Positions 16,849-25,827 of a DNA stretch of 64,000 bases are shown here, in pieces. The notes beneath the pieces are model-generated. The model searched no databases and was not told where the DNA came from. It saw only the letters and a list, made by a program, of their open reading frames with translations. Both the position numbers and the translations under genes were made by a program. Each line of letters begins with the position of its first letter. Position 1 is the stretch's first letter. This stretch comes from RAM1 sp943372515 (GTDB lineage Bacteria; Pseudomonadota; Gammaproteobacteria; Burkholderiales; Burkholderiaceae_C). The stretch is taken from contig CALRYY010000010.1 of the NCBI GenBank assembly GCA_943372515.1, forward strand, positions 1 through 64,000, read 5' to 3'.

Positions 16849-17549
16849 CAAGCCCTGAGCGCACACGCATCAAGATCTGCGGCCTGACCCGTGAGGCCGA
16901 CGTGGACGCCGCCGTGCAAGCCGGTGCCGACGCAGTGGGCTTCGTGATGTACGAGCGCAGCCCCCGCTATGTGAGCGCAGCGCGGGCCGCCCAGCTGGCA
17001 CGCCGTCTGCCGCCCTTCGTGACGCCGGTCCTGCTGTTCGTCAACGCCCCCGCGTCCGTGGTGCGCGGCGCCTGCGCCGCCATAGGCCAGGCTGTCGTCC
17101 AGTTCCATGGCGATGAAACACCCCATGACTGCCTGGACGCCACGGATGGCGGTGCACGTGCCTACCTGCGCGCCGCCCGCATTCCCCTGGACGGTACCGC
17201 CGCGTTCGACTTGGTAAAATTCGCGGCTGATTACTCAAACGCCCAGGCCATCCTGCTCGACGCCCATGTCGACGGATACGGCGGCGGCGGGAAAACATTC
17301 AATTGGTCACTGCTTCCACCAAGCGTCAACTGTCATCTCGTTTTGTCTGGTGGACTCACGCCTGCAAACGTGACCGATGGCATTTTGCAAGTACGCCCGC
17401 GTTGCACTTCGCTGGCCGTTGACGTGAGCTCGGGCGTCGAAGAGTCCAAAGGCATCAAGGACGCCCGCAAGATCCATCAGTTTGTCGCGGCCGTGCGCGC
17501 CGCAGACAGCCAACTTGCAGGACCCCATGTACGAATACCATCAACCTGA
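16845..17549 (+). CDS. trpF: Phosphoribosylanthranilate isomerase
   Basis: A 234-residue single-domain TIM-barrel enzyme of tryptophan synthesis. The catalytic Cys is in RIKICGLTREAD; the general-acid Asp is in ILLDAHVDGYGGGGKTFNW. The phosphate-binding loop LSGGLTPANV and SSGVEESKGIKD are present. I start at the ATG overlapping the truA stop; a TTG 9 nt earlier is less likely. It overlaps the trpB start by 23 nt. Confidence 0.96.
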   Translation: MTSPERTRIKICGLTREADVDAAVQAGADAVGFVMYERSPRYVSAARAAQLARRLPPFVTPVLLFVNAPASVVRGACAAIGQAVVQFHGDETPHDCLDATDGGARAYLRAARIPLDGTAAFDLVKFAADYSNAQAILLDAHVDGYGGGGKTFNWSLLPPSVNCHLVLSGGLTPANVTDGILQVRPRCTSLAVDVSSGVEESKGIKDARKIHQFVAAVRAADSQLAGPHVRIPST

Positions 17550-18795
17550 CCGGACAGGCCATTTCGGGAAATACGGCGGCAGCTTCGTCAGTGAAACACT
17601 GACCCACGCCATCGCCGAGCTGCGCGAGGCCTACGCAAAGTACCAGCACGACCCCGAGTTCCTTGCGGAGTTCCGCTACGAGCTCAAGCATTTCGTCGGC
17701 CGCCCCTCGCCCGTTTACCACGCCGCGCGCACCAGCCGTGAAATGGGCGGCGCGCAGATCTACCTCAAACGCGAGGACCTCAACCACACCGGCGCCCACA
17801 AGATCAACAACGTGATCGGCCAGGCCATGCTGGCGCGGCGCATGGGCAAGCCCCGAGTGATCGCCGAGACCGGCGCCGGGCAGCACGGCGTGGCCACGGC
17901 CACCATCTGCGCGCGCTACGGCCTGGAATGTGTGGTGTACATGGGCAGCGAAGACGTCAAGCGCCAAAGCCCCAATGTGTACCGCATGAAGCTGCTGGGC
18001 GCCACCGTGGTGCCCGTGGAGTCTGGCAGCAAGACGCTCAAGGACGCGCTGAACGAAGCCATGCGCGACTGGGTGACCAATGTGGAGAACACGTTCTACA
18101 TCATCGGTACCGTCGCAGGGCCGCACCCCTACCCGATGATGGTGCGCGATTTCCAGAGCGTCATCGGCGAGGAATGCCTGACGCAGATGCCTGAATTCCT
18201 GAACGGCGGCCAGCCCGATGCAGTGGTCGCCTGCGTGGGCGGGGGCAGCAATGCCATGGGCATCTTCTACCCTTACATCGCCCATGAAAAAACCCGCCTG
18301 ATTGGTGTGGAAGCTGCGGGCGAGGGGCTGGAAAGCGGCAGGCATTCGGCGTCGCTGCAGCGCGGCAGCCCGGGCGTGCTGCACGGCAACCGCACCTACA
18401 TCCTGCAGGACGACAACGGCCAGATCACCGAAACCCACAGCGTGAGCGCCGGCCTGGACTACCCCGGCGTCGGGCCGGAGCACGCCTGGCTCAAGGACAT
18501 CGGCCGCGCCGAATACGTGGGCATCACGGACAAGGAAGCCCTGGAAGCCTTTCACTACCTGTGCCGTACCGAGGGCATCATCCCCGCGCTGGAGTCCAGC
18601 CACGCCGTGGCGCATGCGATGAAGCTTGCCAAAACCATGCGCGCGGACCAGAGCATCCTGGTCAACCTCTCGGGACGGGGCGACAAGGACATTGGCACGG
18701 TAGCCGATCTGAGCAATGCTGATTTTTACTGCCGCCCCAGTTGCCGCGGACAGTCCGTCAAAGGCGGTGAGCAGCCGGTACAGGTGGTCAAATGA
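17527..18795 (+). CDS. trpB: Tryptophan synthase beta subunit
   Basis: A 422-residue PLP enzyme that joins indole and serine. The PLP lysine is in REDLNHTGAHKINNV, and the phosphate-binding glycine loop is CVGGGSNAMG. ETGAGQHGVA and the end region LSGRGDKDIGTVADLS are also present. The start MYEYHQPDRTGHFGKYGG is chosen over the longer frame because AGGA precedes that ATG. It overlaps trpF by 23 nt and trpA by 4 nt. Confidence 0.98.
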   Translation: MYEYHQPDRTGHFGKYGGSFVSETLTHAIAELREAYAKYQHDPEFLAEFRYELKHFVGRPSPVYHAARTSREMGGAQIYLKREDLNHTGAHKINNVIGQAMLARRMGKPRVIAETGAGQHGVATATICARYGLECVVYMGSEDVKRQSPNVYRMKLLGATVVPVESGSKTLKDALNEAMRDWVTNVENTFYIIGTVAGPHPYPMMVRDFQSVIGEECLTQMPEFLNGGQPDAVVACVGGGSNAMGIFYPYIAHEKTRLIGVEAAGEGLESGRHSASLQRGSPGVLHGNRTYILQDDNGQITETHSVSAGLDYPGVGPEHAWLKDIGRAEYVGITDKEALEAFHYLCRTEGIIPALESSHAVAHAMKLAKTMRADQSILVNLSGRGDKDIGTVADLSNADFYCRPSCRGQSVKGGEQPVQVVK

Positions 18796-19601
18796 GCCGC
18801 ATCGCCACCTCCCTTGGCGCACTCAAGGCGCAAGGCCGCAAGGCCCTGATTCCCTATGTAACGGCCGGCTTTCCGTTTGCCGACGTCACACCCGAGCTGA
18901 TGCATGCGATGGTCGGCGCCGGCGCCGACATCATCGAGCTGGGTGTGCCGTTTTCCGACCCGATGGCTGACGGCCCGGTGATCCAGAAAGCCGGCGAAAA
19001 AGCGTTGGCGCTGGGCATCGGCACCGCCGAAGTGCTGGCGATGGTGCGGGGTTTTCGCACGCGCAACACCACCACGCCCGTGGTGCTGATGGGCTACGCC
19101 AACCCGGTAGAACGCTATGACCTGAAACACGGCGCGGACGCTTTTGTGCGTGACGCCGCCGCCGCCGGTGTGGACGGCGTCCTGATCGTCGACTACCCGC
19201 CCGAGGAATGCGAAGACTTTGCCGGCAAGCTCAAGGCGCAGGGCCTGGACCTGATCTTCCTGCTGGCACCCACCAGCACAGATGAGCGCATGAAGCAGGT
19301 CGCGCGTGTGGCCAGCGGCTATGTCTATTACGTTTCGCTCAAAGGCGTGACCGGTGCCGGCAACCTGGACACCGGCGCGGTGGAGTTGATGCTGCCGCGC
19401 ATCCGCGCGCATGTCAGCGTGCCGGTGGGCGTGGGTTTTGGCATCCGCGACGCACAGACCGCCCAAGCCGTGGGCCGGGTGGCGGATGCCGTGGTGATCG
19501 GCAGCCGGATCATCCAGTTGATTGAAGACCAGCCGCGCGACCAGGTGGCGCCCGTGGCGGCCGCCTTCCTGCGCGAAATCCGTACCGCCCTGGACGCATA
19601 A
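18792..19601 (+). CDS. trpA: Tryptophan synthase alpha subunit
   Basis: A 269-residue TIM barrel that releases indole from indoleglycerol phosphate and channels it to TrpB. The catalytic Glu and Asp lie in DIIELGVPFSDPMADGPVIQ. Phosphate-binding segments are YVSLKGVTGAG and VGFGIRDAQTA. It starts with ATGA overlapping the trpB stop. accD follows after 30 bp. Confidence 0.98.
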   Translation: MSRIATSLGALKAQGRKALIPYVTAGFPFADVTPELMHAMVGAGADIIELGVPFSDPMADGPVIQKAGEKALALGIGTAEVLAMVRGFRTRNTTTPVVLMGYANPVERYDLKHGADAFVRDAAAAGVDGVLIVDYPPEECEDFAGKLKAQGLDLIFLLAPTSTDERMKQVARVASGYVYYVSLKGVTGAGNLDTGAVELMLPRIRAHVSVPVGVGFGIRDAQTAQAVGRVADAVVIGSRIIQLIEDQPRDQVAPVAAAFLREIRTALDA

Positions 19602-19631
19602 TGCAGCCCTGCCCCATCCAAGGAGCTCCCC

Positions 19632-20504
19632 ATGAGTTGGCTTGAAAAACTTCTGCCTCCCAAGATCCAGCAGACCGACCCGACCGAGCGCCGCCAGGTG
19701 CCCGAGGGCCTGTGGGTCAAATGCCCCAGCTGCGAAACCGTGCTGTACAAGACCGACCTGGAGCAAAACCAGAACGTCTGCCCGACCTGCAGCCACCACC
19801 ACCGCATCGGCGCGCGGGCCCGTCTGGACGCTTTTCTGGACCCCGAAGGCCGCTACGAGATCGGCCAGGAGGTGCTGCCCGTTGATGCGCTGAAATTCAA
19901 GGACAGCCGCAAGTACCCCGAGCGGCTCAAGGAGGCGCTGGAAAACACCGGCGAGACCGATGCGCTGATCGTCATGGGTGGCGCTGTGCACAGCATCAGC
20001 GTGGTGGCGGCCTGCTTTGAATTTGACTTCATGGGCGGCAGCATGGGCAGCGTGGTGGGCGAGCGTTTTGTGCGTGGCGTCGAAGCCGCGATGGAACAAA
20101 AGGTGCCCTTCATCTGCTTTACCGCCACCGGCGGCGCGCGCATGCAGGAAGGCCTGCTGTCACTGATGCAGATGGCCAAGACCAATGCTTCGCTGACGCG
20201 CCTGGCCAAGAAGGGCCTGCCGTACATCAGCGTGCTGACCGACCCCACCATGGGCGGCGTAAGCGCCGGCTTTGCGTTCGTGGGCGACGTGGTCATTGCC
20301 GAGCCCAAGGCGCTGATCGGCTTTGCCGGCCCCCGGGTCATTGAATCCACCGTGCGCGTGACGCTGCCCGAAGGCTTTCAGCGCGCCGAATTTTTGCAGA
20401 CCAAAGGCGCGGTGGACTTCATCTGCGACCGGCGCGAGCTGCGCAAGACGGTGGCCAGCGCCCTGGCCATGCTGCAGCGCCAGCCGGCTGACGCGGTCGA
20501 GTGA
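19632..20504 (+). CDS. accD: Acetyl-CoA carboxylase carboxyltransferase subunit beta
   Basis: A 290-residue subunit that, with AccA, transfers CO2 from biotin to acetyl-CoA to make malonyl-CoA. The N-terminal zinc ribbon is CPSCETVLYKTDLEQNQNVC plus the following TC pair. The crotonase-like core shows TGGARMQEGLLSLMQMAK and PTMGGVSAGFAFVGD. A strong AAGGAG precedes the ATG. Sits at the end of the trp run, as in many betaproteobacteria. The folC gene often seen next is absent from this position. Confidence 0.98.
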   Translation: MSWLEKLLPPKIQQTDPTERRQVPEGLWVKCPSCETVLYKTDLEQNQNVCPTCSHHHRIGARARLDAFLDPEGRYEIGQEVLPVDALKFKDSRKYPERLKEALENTGETDALIVMGGAVHSISVVAACFEFDFMGGSMGSVVGERFVRGVEAAMEQKVPFICFTATGGARMQEGLLSLMQMAKTNASLTRLAKKGLPYISVLTDPTMGGVSAGFAFVGDVVIAEPKALIGFAGPRVIESTVRVTLPEGFQRAEFLQTKGAVDFICDRRELRKTVASALAMLQRQPADAVE

Positions 20505-20525
20505 ATCGCCCAGGCCCGTGCTGCC

Positions 20526-21068
20526 TCAGATCAGCAGGGACCGCTGGATGGCGCCCAGCACAATGGCGCCGATCTGCAGCACCACCAGCAGCGCCAGCGG
20601 CGACAGGTCAATACCACCCACCAGCGGGATCATCCGCCGGAAGGGCCGCAGCAGCGGAGCGCAAAGCCGCCCGATGATGTCCACCAGCGGCGAATCCGAC
20701 TGCACCCACGACAGCACGGCATAGACAATCACCAGCCCGGTCAGGCCCGAAATGACGAGCCGGGCCAGGCCAAAAATCGCCAGCACCGGCAGCATGGCCA
20801 GTGTGCCCATGCCCAGCAGCCACAGCACCGCGTACTGCACCAGTTCCAGCAAAAAAGCGCCCACCAGGCTGGCAGTGTCCAGCCGTCCCATGGGTGGCAG
20901 CACCCGGCGCAGCGGCAGCACCAGCCAATCGGTCAGGGCAAACACAAACCGGCCCACCGGGTTGCCAAACGGCACGCGCTGCCACTGCATGTAAAGCCGC
21001 AGCAGGCAGGCGCCGCCCAGCAGGCCCACGGCCACGTCCAGCAGGAATGAAATGATTTGGTAGAGCAT
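20526..21068 (-). CDS. YggT family integral membrane protein
   Basis: A 180-residue membrane protein with two YGGT units. The first runs from the N-terminus (LRLYMQWQRVPFGNPVGRFVFALTDWLVLPLRRVLPP). The second follows after a hydrophobic linker (VLSWVQSDSPLVDIIGRLCAPLLRPFRRMIPL). YggT proteins are linked to cell division, osmotic tolerance or cytochrome maturation in different bacteria; no exact role is assignable here. It converges with accD (21-bp gap) and is divergent from the LON-domain gene. Confidence 0.9.
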   Translation of the reverse strand: MLYQIISFLLDVAVGLLGGACLLRLYMQWQRVPFGNPVGRFVFALTDWLVLPLRRVLPPMGRLDTASLVGAFLLELVQYAVLWLLGMGTLAMLPVLAIFGLARLVISGLTGLVIVYAVLSWVQSDSPLVDIIGRLCAPLLRPFRRMIPLVGGIDLSPLALLVVLQIGAIVLGAIQRSLLI

Positions 21069-21121
21069 GGGCCAAGGGTCGGATAGGTCGTGGGATGATA
21101 GCGGGCAGAAACGGCTTTTTG

Positions 21122-21751
21122 ATGTCTTCCGCCCTTACCCTGTCGTCGCTCCCGCTGTTCCCGCTGGGCGCAGTTCTTTTCCCTGGCGGCGTGCTGCCCC
21201 TGCGTGTGTTCGAGGTCCGCTATCTGGACATGATCGGCAAATGCCACAAGGCAGGCGCCCCTTTCGGCGTGGTGTCGCTGACCCAAGGCCACGAGGTACG
21301 CCGACCCGGCCAGCGCGAAGCCTTCGCGGGCGTGGGCACGCTGGCCACGATCACCGATTTCGAAACCCCGGGCCCCGGCCTGATGGTGGTGCGCTGCACC
21401 GGCGAACAACGCTTTCGGATTACCGCCAGCGACCAGCTCAAGCACGGCCTGTGGGTGGCCGATGTGAGCCGCCTGGATGTGGACATGGTGGTCGCCGTGC
21501 CCGACGACCTCAAGCCTGTGGCACAGGCCCTGGGCAACCTGATCCACACGCTGCGCGATCGCACCCCCGCGCAGCCGTTGCCGTTGCAGGAACCCTGGCG
21601 GCTGGACGATTGCGGCTGGGTGGCCAACCGCTGGTGCGAACTGCTGCCGCTGCCGCTGGAGCTCAAGCAGCGCCTGATGGAGCTGGACAACCCGCTGGTG
21701 CGGCTGGAGCTGGTCAGCGACGTGCTGGCGCGCACTGGCATCGCCGGTTGA
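21122..21751 (+). CDS. LON peptidase substrate-binding domain protein
   Basis: A 209-residue stand-alone LON N-terminal-type domain with no AAA or protease part. It begins LPLFPLGAVLFPGGVLPLRVFEVRYLDM (key part FPLGAVLFPGGVLPL), the family hallmark, and later shows GFGxx-like GEQRFRI. Such proteins are assumed to bind unfolded protein or peptide, but the cellular function is not established. An ATG at 21095 is in frame; I prefer 21122 because the shorter form gives the usual N-terminus. Confidence 0.85.
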   Translation: MSSALTLSSLPLFPLGAVLFPGGVLPLRVFEVRYLDMIGKCHKAGAPFGVVSLTQGHEVRRPGQREAFAGVGTLATITDFETPGPGLMVVRCTGEQRFRITASDQLKHGLWVADVSRLDVDMVVAVPDDLKPVAQALGNLIHTLRDRTPAQPLPLQEPWRLDDCGWVANRWCELLPLPLELKQRLMELDNPLVRLELVSDVLARTGIAG

Positions 21752-21762
21752 CCCCACGCACC

Positions 21763-23571
21763 CTAGCGCGGGGCGTATTCCGGCACCTGCGCGCGCAGCC
21801 ATTCGCGCACTGCGGCGCTGCCTGGCGCCGGGCCTGCCGCAGCAATCCATTGCACCACTGCATCCACATCGGCTGCCTGCTGGCCCGAGGTCTTGGCTAC
21901 ACGCAGCTTGGGGTGCGGCGTGGGCTCACTGGTTTCATCATCAGCCAGCAATTCTTCAAACAGCTTCTCACCGGGGCGCAGGCCGGTGAAGGCCAGCGGG
22001 ATGTCCTGCTCGGTCTTGCCCGACAGGCGGATCAACATGCGCGCCAGCTCCACGATCTTGACGGGCTCGCCCATGTCCAGCACAAAGATCTGGCCCGAAT
22101 GCCCCATCAGACCGGCCTGCAGCACCAGCTGCGCGGCCTCGGGAATGGTCATGAAATAACGCACGATGTCCGGGTGCGTCACCGTCACCGGGCCGCCGCG
22201 CGCGATCTGGGCCGTAAACAGCGGCACCACCGAGCCGCTGGAGCCCAGCACGTTGCCAAAGCGCACCGACACATAGCGCGTGCGCGGGTGCCGCGTCGAC
22301 ACCGCCTGCACCATCAGCTCGGCCAGCCGTTTGCTCGCGCCCATGATGTTGGTGGGGTTCACGGCCTTGTCGGTAGACACCAGCACAAAGTGCCGCACGC
22401 CACACTCGCCGGCCACCCGTGCCGCATTCAGCGTGCCCAGCACATTGGTACGCAGAGCCTCGATTTCATTGAGGTCCTCCATCAGCGGCACGTGCTTGTA
22501 CGCGGCCGCATGCAGGATGACCACCGGCCGGTGGCGCCGGGTGATCGCCATCAGGCGTTCGGGCTCGCGCACATTGGCTGTGTAATAAAAGCCCTGCATC
22601 TGCGGGTGTGCCTCGCGCAGTTCCTGCTCGAGCTGGTAGGCCGCAAATTCGGACACGTCCACGCACACCAGCCGGCCCACGCCAAAGCGCGCGATCTGGC
22701 GGCACAGCTCCGAGCCGATGGAGCCGCCCGCCCCGGTGACCATGACGGTCTGGCCCGAGAACAGGTCGGACAGCCCCGCCACATCCAGCTGCACCGGGGT
22801 GCGGCCCAGCAGGTCTTCAAGCTCGATCTTGCGCGGGCCGGTGGTCTCGGTCTTGAGCCATTCGTCGGGGCGCGGCATGGTCAGCAGGGTGATGCCGGCG
22901 TCGGGCGCGTGCATCAGGACTTCAACGCGCTGGGCCGAGCCGGCCGGAGACGCGATGAGGGCGGTGCGCGCGCCGGTGGCTTCGGCGGCGGCAGGCAGGA
23001 AGTCGGTGATGCCCAGAACGGGCACGTTTTGCAGCGAGCGCCCGCGTTCGGCTGCATTGGGCGACAGGATGCCCACCGGCACCCATTGCTGCGAGCCCTT
23101 GAGCGCGCGCAACGCGTCTGCCGCGTTTTCAAGGGACCCGATGATCAGCAAACGCCGGGCCTGCGGTGCCGCGACCGCCCGGCTTTCGCTGAAGGTGCGC
23201 CACGAGGCCCGCACGGCACCCAGCAGGATCAGCGCGACCAGCGGATGCAGCAGCAGCACCGAACGCGGGAAATTGGGGTAGCGCTGCATGAGCACAGCCG
23301 CAGCGGCCAGCACCGACCCCAGCAGCACACCCCAGCCCAGCTGGCGCAGCTCGGGCAAGCCCGCGTAGCGCCACACCTGGCGATAGACGTTGGCCACCAC
23401 CAGCCCGGCAAGACATGCCAGCACCACCCAGGGCGCCGAGGCCAGGGCCATCTCGGAAAATTCTTCGGGCACGTCCAGGTTGAAGCGCAGCCAGAAGGCG
23501 GCCCACCAGGCCGCCAGCAGCAAGGCGGCGTCCAGCAGGAGTTGAGACGGGTTGAGCAGGTAACGTGCCAC
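21763..23571 (-). CDS. Membrane-anchored UDP-sugar 4,6-dehydratase (CapD/WbpM/PglF type)
   Basis: A 602-residue two-part protein. The N-terminal third has four hydrophobic helices (LLNPSQLLLDAALLLAAWWA onward), a linker with a CoA-binding-like fold follows, and the C-terminal half is an SDR domain with VTGAGGSIGSELCRQI. The catalytic site reads STDKAVNPTNIMGASKR: Met410 replaces the usual Tyr, as in WbpM and PglF, with Lys414. These enzymes make UDP-4-keto-6-deoxy-GlcNAc for surface glycans. No ATG fits the family N-terminus; I infer the GTG at 23571. It is divergent from pseB with 49 bp between. Confidence 0.9.
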   Translation of the reverse strand: MARYLLNPSQLLLDAALLLAAWWAAFWLRFNLDVPEEFSEMALASAPWVVLACLAGLVVANVYRQVWRYAGLPELRQLGWGVLLGSVLAAAAVLMQRYPNFPRSVLLLHPLVALILLGAVRASWRTFSESRAVAAPQARRLLIIGSLENAADALRALKGSQQWVPVGILSPNAAERGRSLQNVPVLGITDFLPAAAEATGARTALIASPAGSAQRVEVLMHAPDAGITLLTMPRPDEWLKTETTGPRKIELEDLLGRTPVQLDVAGLSDLFSGQTVMVTGAGGSIGSELCRQIARFGVGRLVCVDVSEFAAYQLEQELREAHPQMQGFYYTANVREPERLMAITRRHRPVVILHAAAYKHVPLMEDLNEIEALRTNVLGTLNAARVAGECGVRHFVLVSTDKAVNPTNIMGASKRLAELMVQAVSTRHPRTRYVSVRFGNVLGSSGSVVPLFTAQIARGGPVTVTHPDIVRYFMTIPEAAQLVLQAGLMGHSGQIFVLDMGEPVKIVELARMLIRLSGKTEQDIPLAFTGLRPGEKLFEELLADDETSEPTPHPKLRVAKTSGQQAADVDAVVQWIAAAGPAPGSAAVREWLRAQVPEYAPR

Positions 23572-23620
23572 GGGCCCTGATTGTGATCGAATATTATTGG
23601 GCTTCGCACTCCCAACCAGC
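23572..23620. promoter_or_regulatory. Divergent start region between the dehydratase gene and pseB
   Basis: Only 49 bp separate the two chosen starts. The stretch is AT-richer than its surroundings (GATCGAATATTATTGGG), so it could hold -10 elements for both directions, but no complete sigma-70 or sigma-54 promoter is convincing. Part of each promoter may lie inside the opposite coding region. Confidence 0.35.
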
Positions 23621-24631
23621 ATGTTCAACGACAAATCCATCCTGATTACCGGCGGCACCGGCTCTTTCGGCCACCAGTATGTGCAGACCCTGCTGGCAAA
23701 GTACAAACCGGCACGCCTGATCATCTTCTCGCGCGACGAACTCAAGCAGTACGAAATGGCCCAGCGCTTCAACGCGCCGTGCATGCGCTATTTTCTGGGT
23801 GACGTGCGCGACAGCGCCCGCCTGATGCAGGCCATGAGCGGGGTGGACCTGGTCATCCACGCCGCCGCGCTCAAGCAGGTGCCGGCGGCCGAATACAACC
23901 CCATGGAGTGCATCAAGACCAACATCTACGGCGCCGAAAACGTGATCCGCGCGGCCATTGAAAACAACGTGGACAAGGTCATTGCGCTGTCCACCGACAA
24001 GGCCGCCAGCCCGATCAACCTGTATGGCGCCACCAAGCTGGCGTCCGACAAACTGTTCGTGGCGGCCAACAACATGGTGGGCGGCGGGCGAACGCGTTTT
24101 TCGGTGGTGCGTTACGGCAACGTCGTGGGTTCGCGCGGCTCGGTCGTGCCTTTCTTTGCCAAGCTGGTGGCGCAGGGGGCAACAGAATTGCCCATCACCG
24201 ACGAGCGCATGACCCGTTTCTGGATCAGCCTGCAAGAAGGCGTCGACTTCGTCCTGACCAACTTCAGGCGCATGCAAGGCGGCGAAATCTTCGTGCCCAA
24301 GCTGCCGTCGATCCGCATCACCGACCTGGCCCGCGCCATGGCACCCGGTTTGCCGCACCGCGTGGTCGGCATACGCCCCGGTGAAAAGCTGCACGAGACC
24401 ATGTGCCCGGCCGACGATTCACACCTGACGCTGGAGTTTTCCGGGCACTTTGTCATCCGTCCGACCATCGCCTTCAATCTGGCTGAAATCAACTACGCCG
24501 TGGATGCGCTGGGCGGCAGCGGCAAGCCGGTGGACCAGGGGTTCGAATACAACTCCGGCACCAACTCCCATTTCCTGGATGTGCAGCAGATCGCCCATAC
24601 CAACCGCATCGCCATGGAAGGCCTTCATTGA
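23621..24631 (+). CDS. pseB: UDP-N-acetylglucosamine 4,6-dehydratase (inverting)
   Basis: A 336-residue soluble SDR enzyme and first step of CMP-pseudaminic acid synthesis, removing water and inverting C5 of UDP-GlcNAc. The nucleotide motif is GGTGSFGHQYV (residues 11-21). The active site is STDKAASPINLYGATK (Tyr135, Lys139, with Asp/Lys at 126-127). GEKLHE near the end is typical of PseB/FlaA1. I use MFNDKSILITGG as start; 8 extra codons upstream are in frame. It opens the 18-gene rightward run and overlaps pseC by 4 nt. Confidence 0.96.
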   Translation: MFNDKSILITGGTGSFGHQYVQTLLAKYKPARLIIFSRDELKQYEMAQRFNAPCMRYFLGDVRDSARLMQAMSGVDLVIHAAALKQVPAAEYNPMECIKTNIYGAENVIRAAIENNVDKVIALSTDKAASPINLYGATKLASDKLFVAANNMVGGGRTRFSVVRYGNVVGSRGSVVPFFAKLVAQGATELPITDERMTRFWISLQEGVDFVLTNFRRMQGGEIFVPKLPSIRITDLARAMAPGLPHRVVGIRPGEKLHETMCPADDSHLTLEFSGHFVIRPTIAFNLAEINYAVDALGGSGKPVDQGFEYNSGTNSHFLDVQQIAHTNRIAMEGLH

Positions 24632-25827
24632 CGCAGGTCTCGATCCCCTACGGCCGCCAGTCGATCAATGACGACGACATCGCCGCAGTCACGGCCGTCC
24701 TCCAGTCGGACTTCCTGACCCAGGGGCCCGTTACACCCCGGTTTGAAGCGGCCGTGGTGGCTTATCTGGACAGTGCCACACCCCTGCATGCCGTGGCCGT
24801 GAACAGCGCTACCTCGGCCCTGCACATCGCGTGCATGGCGCTGGATGTAGGCCCCGGCGACCGGGTCTGGACCTGTGCCAACAGCTTTGCGGCGTCGTCC
24901 AACTGCGCCCTGTACTGCGGCGCGCAGGTGGACTTCATCGACATCGACCCGCACACGTTGAACATGGATGTTCAGGTGCTGGCATTGCGCCTTGAAAGCG
25001 CGCACCGGGCCGGCACCCTGCCCAAGGTCGTGATCCCCGTGGACTTTGCCGGGCGCAGCGCCGCGCTGACAGAAATCCGTGCGCTGGCTGACCGCTATGG
25101 CTTTGCCATCATCGAAGACGCCTCGCACGCCATTGGCGGCGGCTACGCCGGGGCCAAGGTCGCCGCACACGGGCTGGCCGACATCACGGTGTTCAGCTTT
25201 CACCCGGTCAAGATCATCACCACGGCCGAGGGCGGCATGGCGCTGACCCACCGCACCGATCTGGCGCAGCGGCTGAACATGCTGCGCACCCATGGCATCA
25301 CACGCGAACCGGCCCTGCTGCACGACCAGAGCCAGGGCCCCTGGTTCTACGAGCAGCACCTGCTGGGCTACAACTACCGCATGACCGAGGTGCACGCCGC
25401 GCTGGGCCTGAGCCAGCTCGGGCGCATCGACGCTTTTGTGGATGCGCGGCACACCGTCAACGCCCGGTATGCGCAGCTGCTGGCGCCATTCGCGGCGCAA
25501 GGGCTGCTGACGCTGCCCGTGCCTGACGCCGCCGGCACACGCTCGGCCCTGCATCTGTACCCGGTGCAGCTGGGGCCACAGGCCCGGCGTACACGGGCAC
25601 AGGTGTTCGCCAGCCTGCGCAGCGCGGGCATCGGCGTCAACGTGCACTATTTGCCCATCTACTGGCACCCCTACTACCAGCAACTGGGTTTCAAACGCGG
25701 GCTGTGCCCCGCTGCAGAGGCGTACTACGAGGCGGCGTTGAGCCTGCCCATGCATGCGGCCCTGGCCGAGGCACAGCTGCAGCATGTGGTTGATGCGCTG
25801 CACCAGGCGCTGAGCGGCGCGCCATGA
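24628..25827 (+). CDS. pseC: UDP-4-amino-4,6-dideoxy-N-acetyl-altrosamine transaminase
   Basis: A 399-residue DegT/DnrJ/EryC1 aminotransferase. It uses PLP (Lys195 in FHPVKIITTAEGG; EDASHAIGG at 163-171) and glutamate to aminate C4 of the PseB product. The N-terminus IPYGRQSINDDDIAAVTAVL is typical of PseC. The start is a TTG inside the pseB stop (TTGA overlap) preceded by GGAAG; no in-frame ATG fits. The end overlaps pseF by 4 nt. Confidence 0.95.
   Translation: MTQVSIPYGRQSINDDDIAAVTAVLQSDFLTQGPVTPRFEAAVVAYLDSATPLHAVAVNSATSALHIACMALDVGPGDRVWTCANSFAASSNCALYCGAQVDFIDIDPHTLNMDVQVLALRLESAHRAGTLPKVVIPVDFAGRSAALTEIRALADRYGFAIIEDASHAIGGGYAGAKVAAHGLADITVFSFHPVKIITTAEGGMALTHRTDLAQRLNMLRTHGITREPALLHDQSQGPWFYEQHLLGYNYRMTEVHAALGLSQLGRIDAFVDARHTVNARYAQLLAPFAAQGLLTLPVPDAAGTRSALHLYPVQLGPQARRTRAQVFASLRSAGIGVNVHYLPIYWHPYYQQLGFKRGLCPAAEAYYEAALSLPMHAALAEAQLQHVVDALHQALSGAP

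Noticed and set aside
21067..23580. 837-codon open frame on the plus strand
   Set aside because: It runs antisense through the dehydratase gene and overlaps the LON-domain gene in another frame. Its translation is a Gln/His/Arg/Gly-rich GC artefact without family features.
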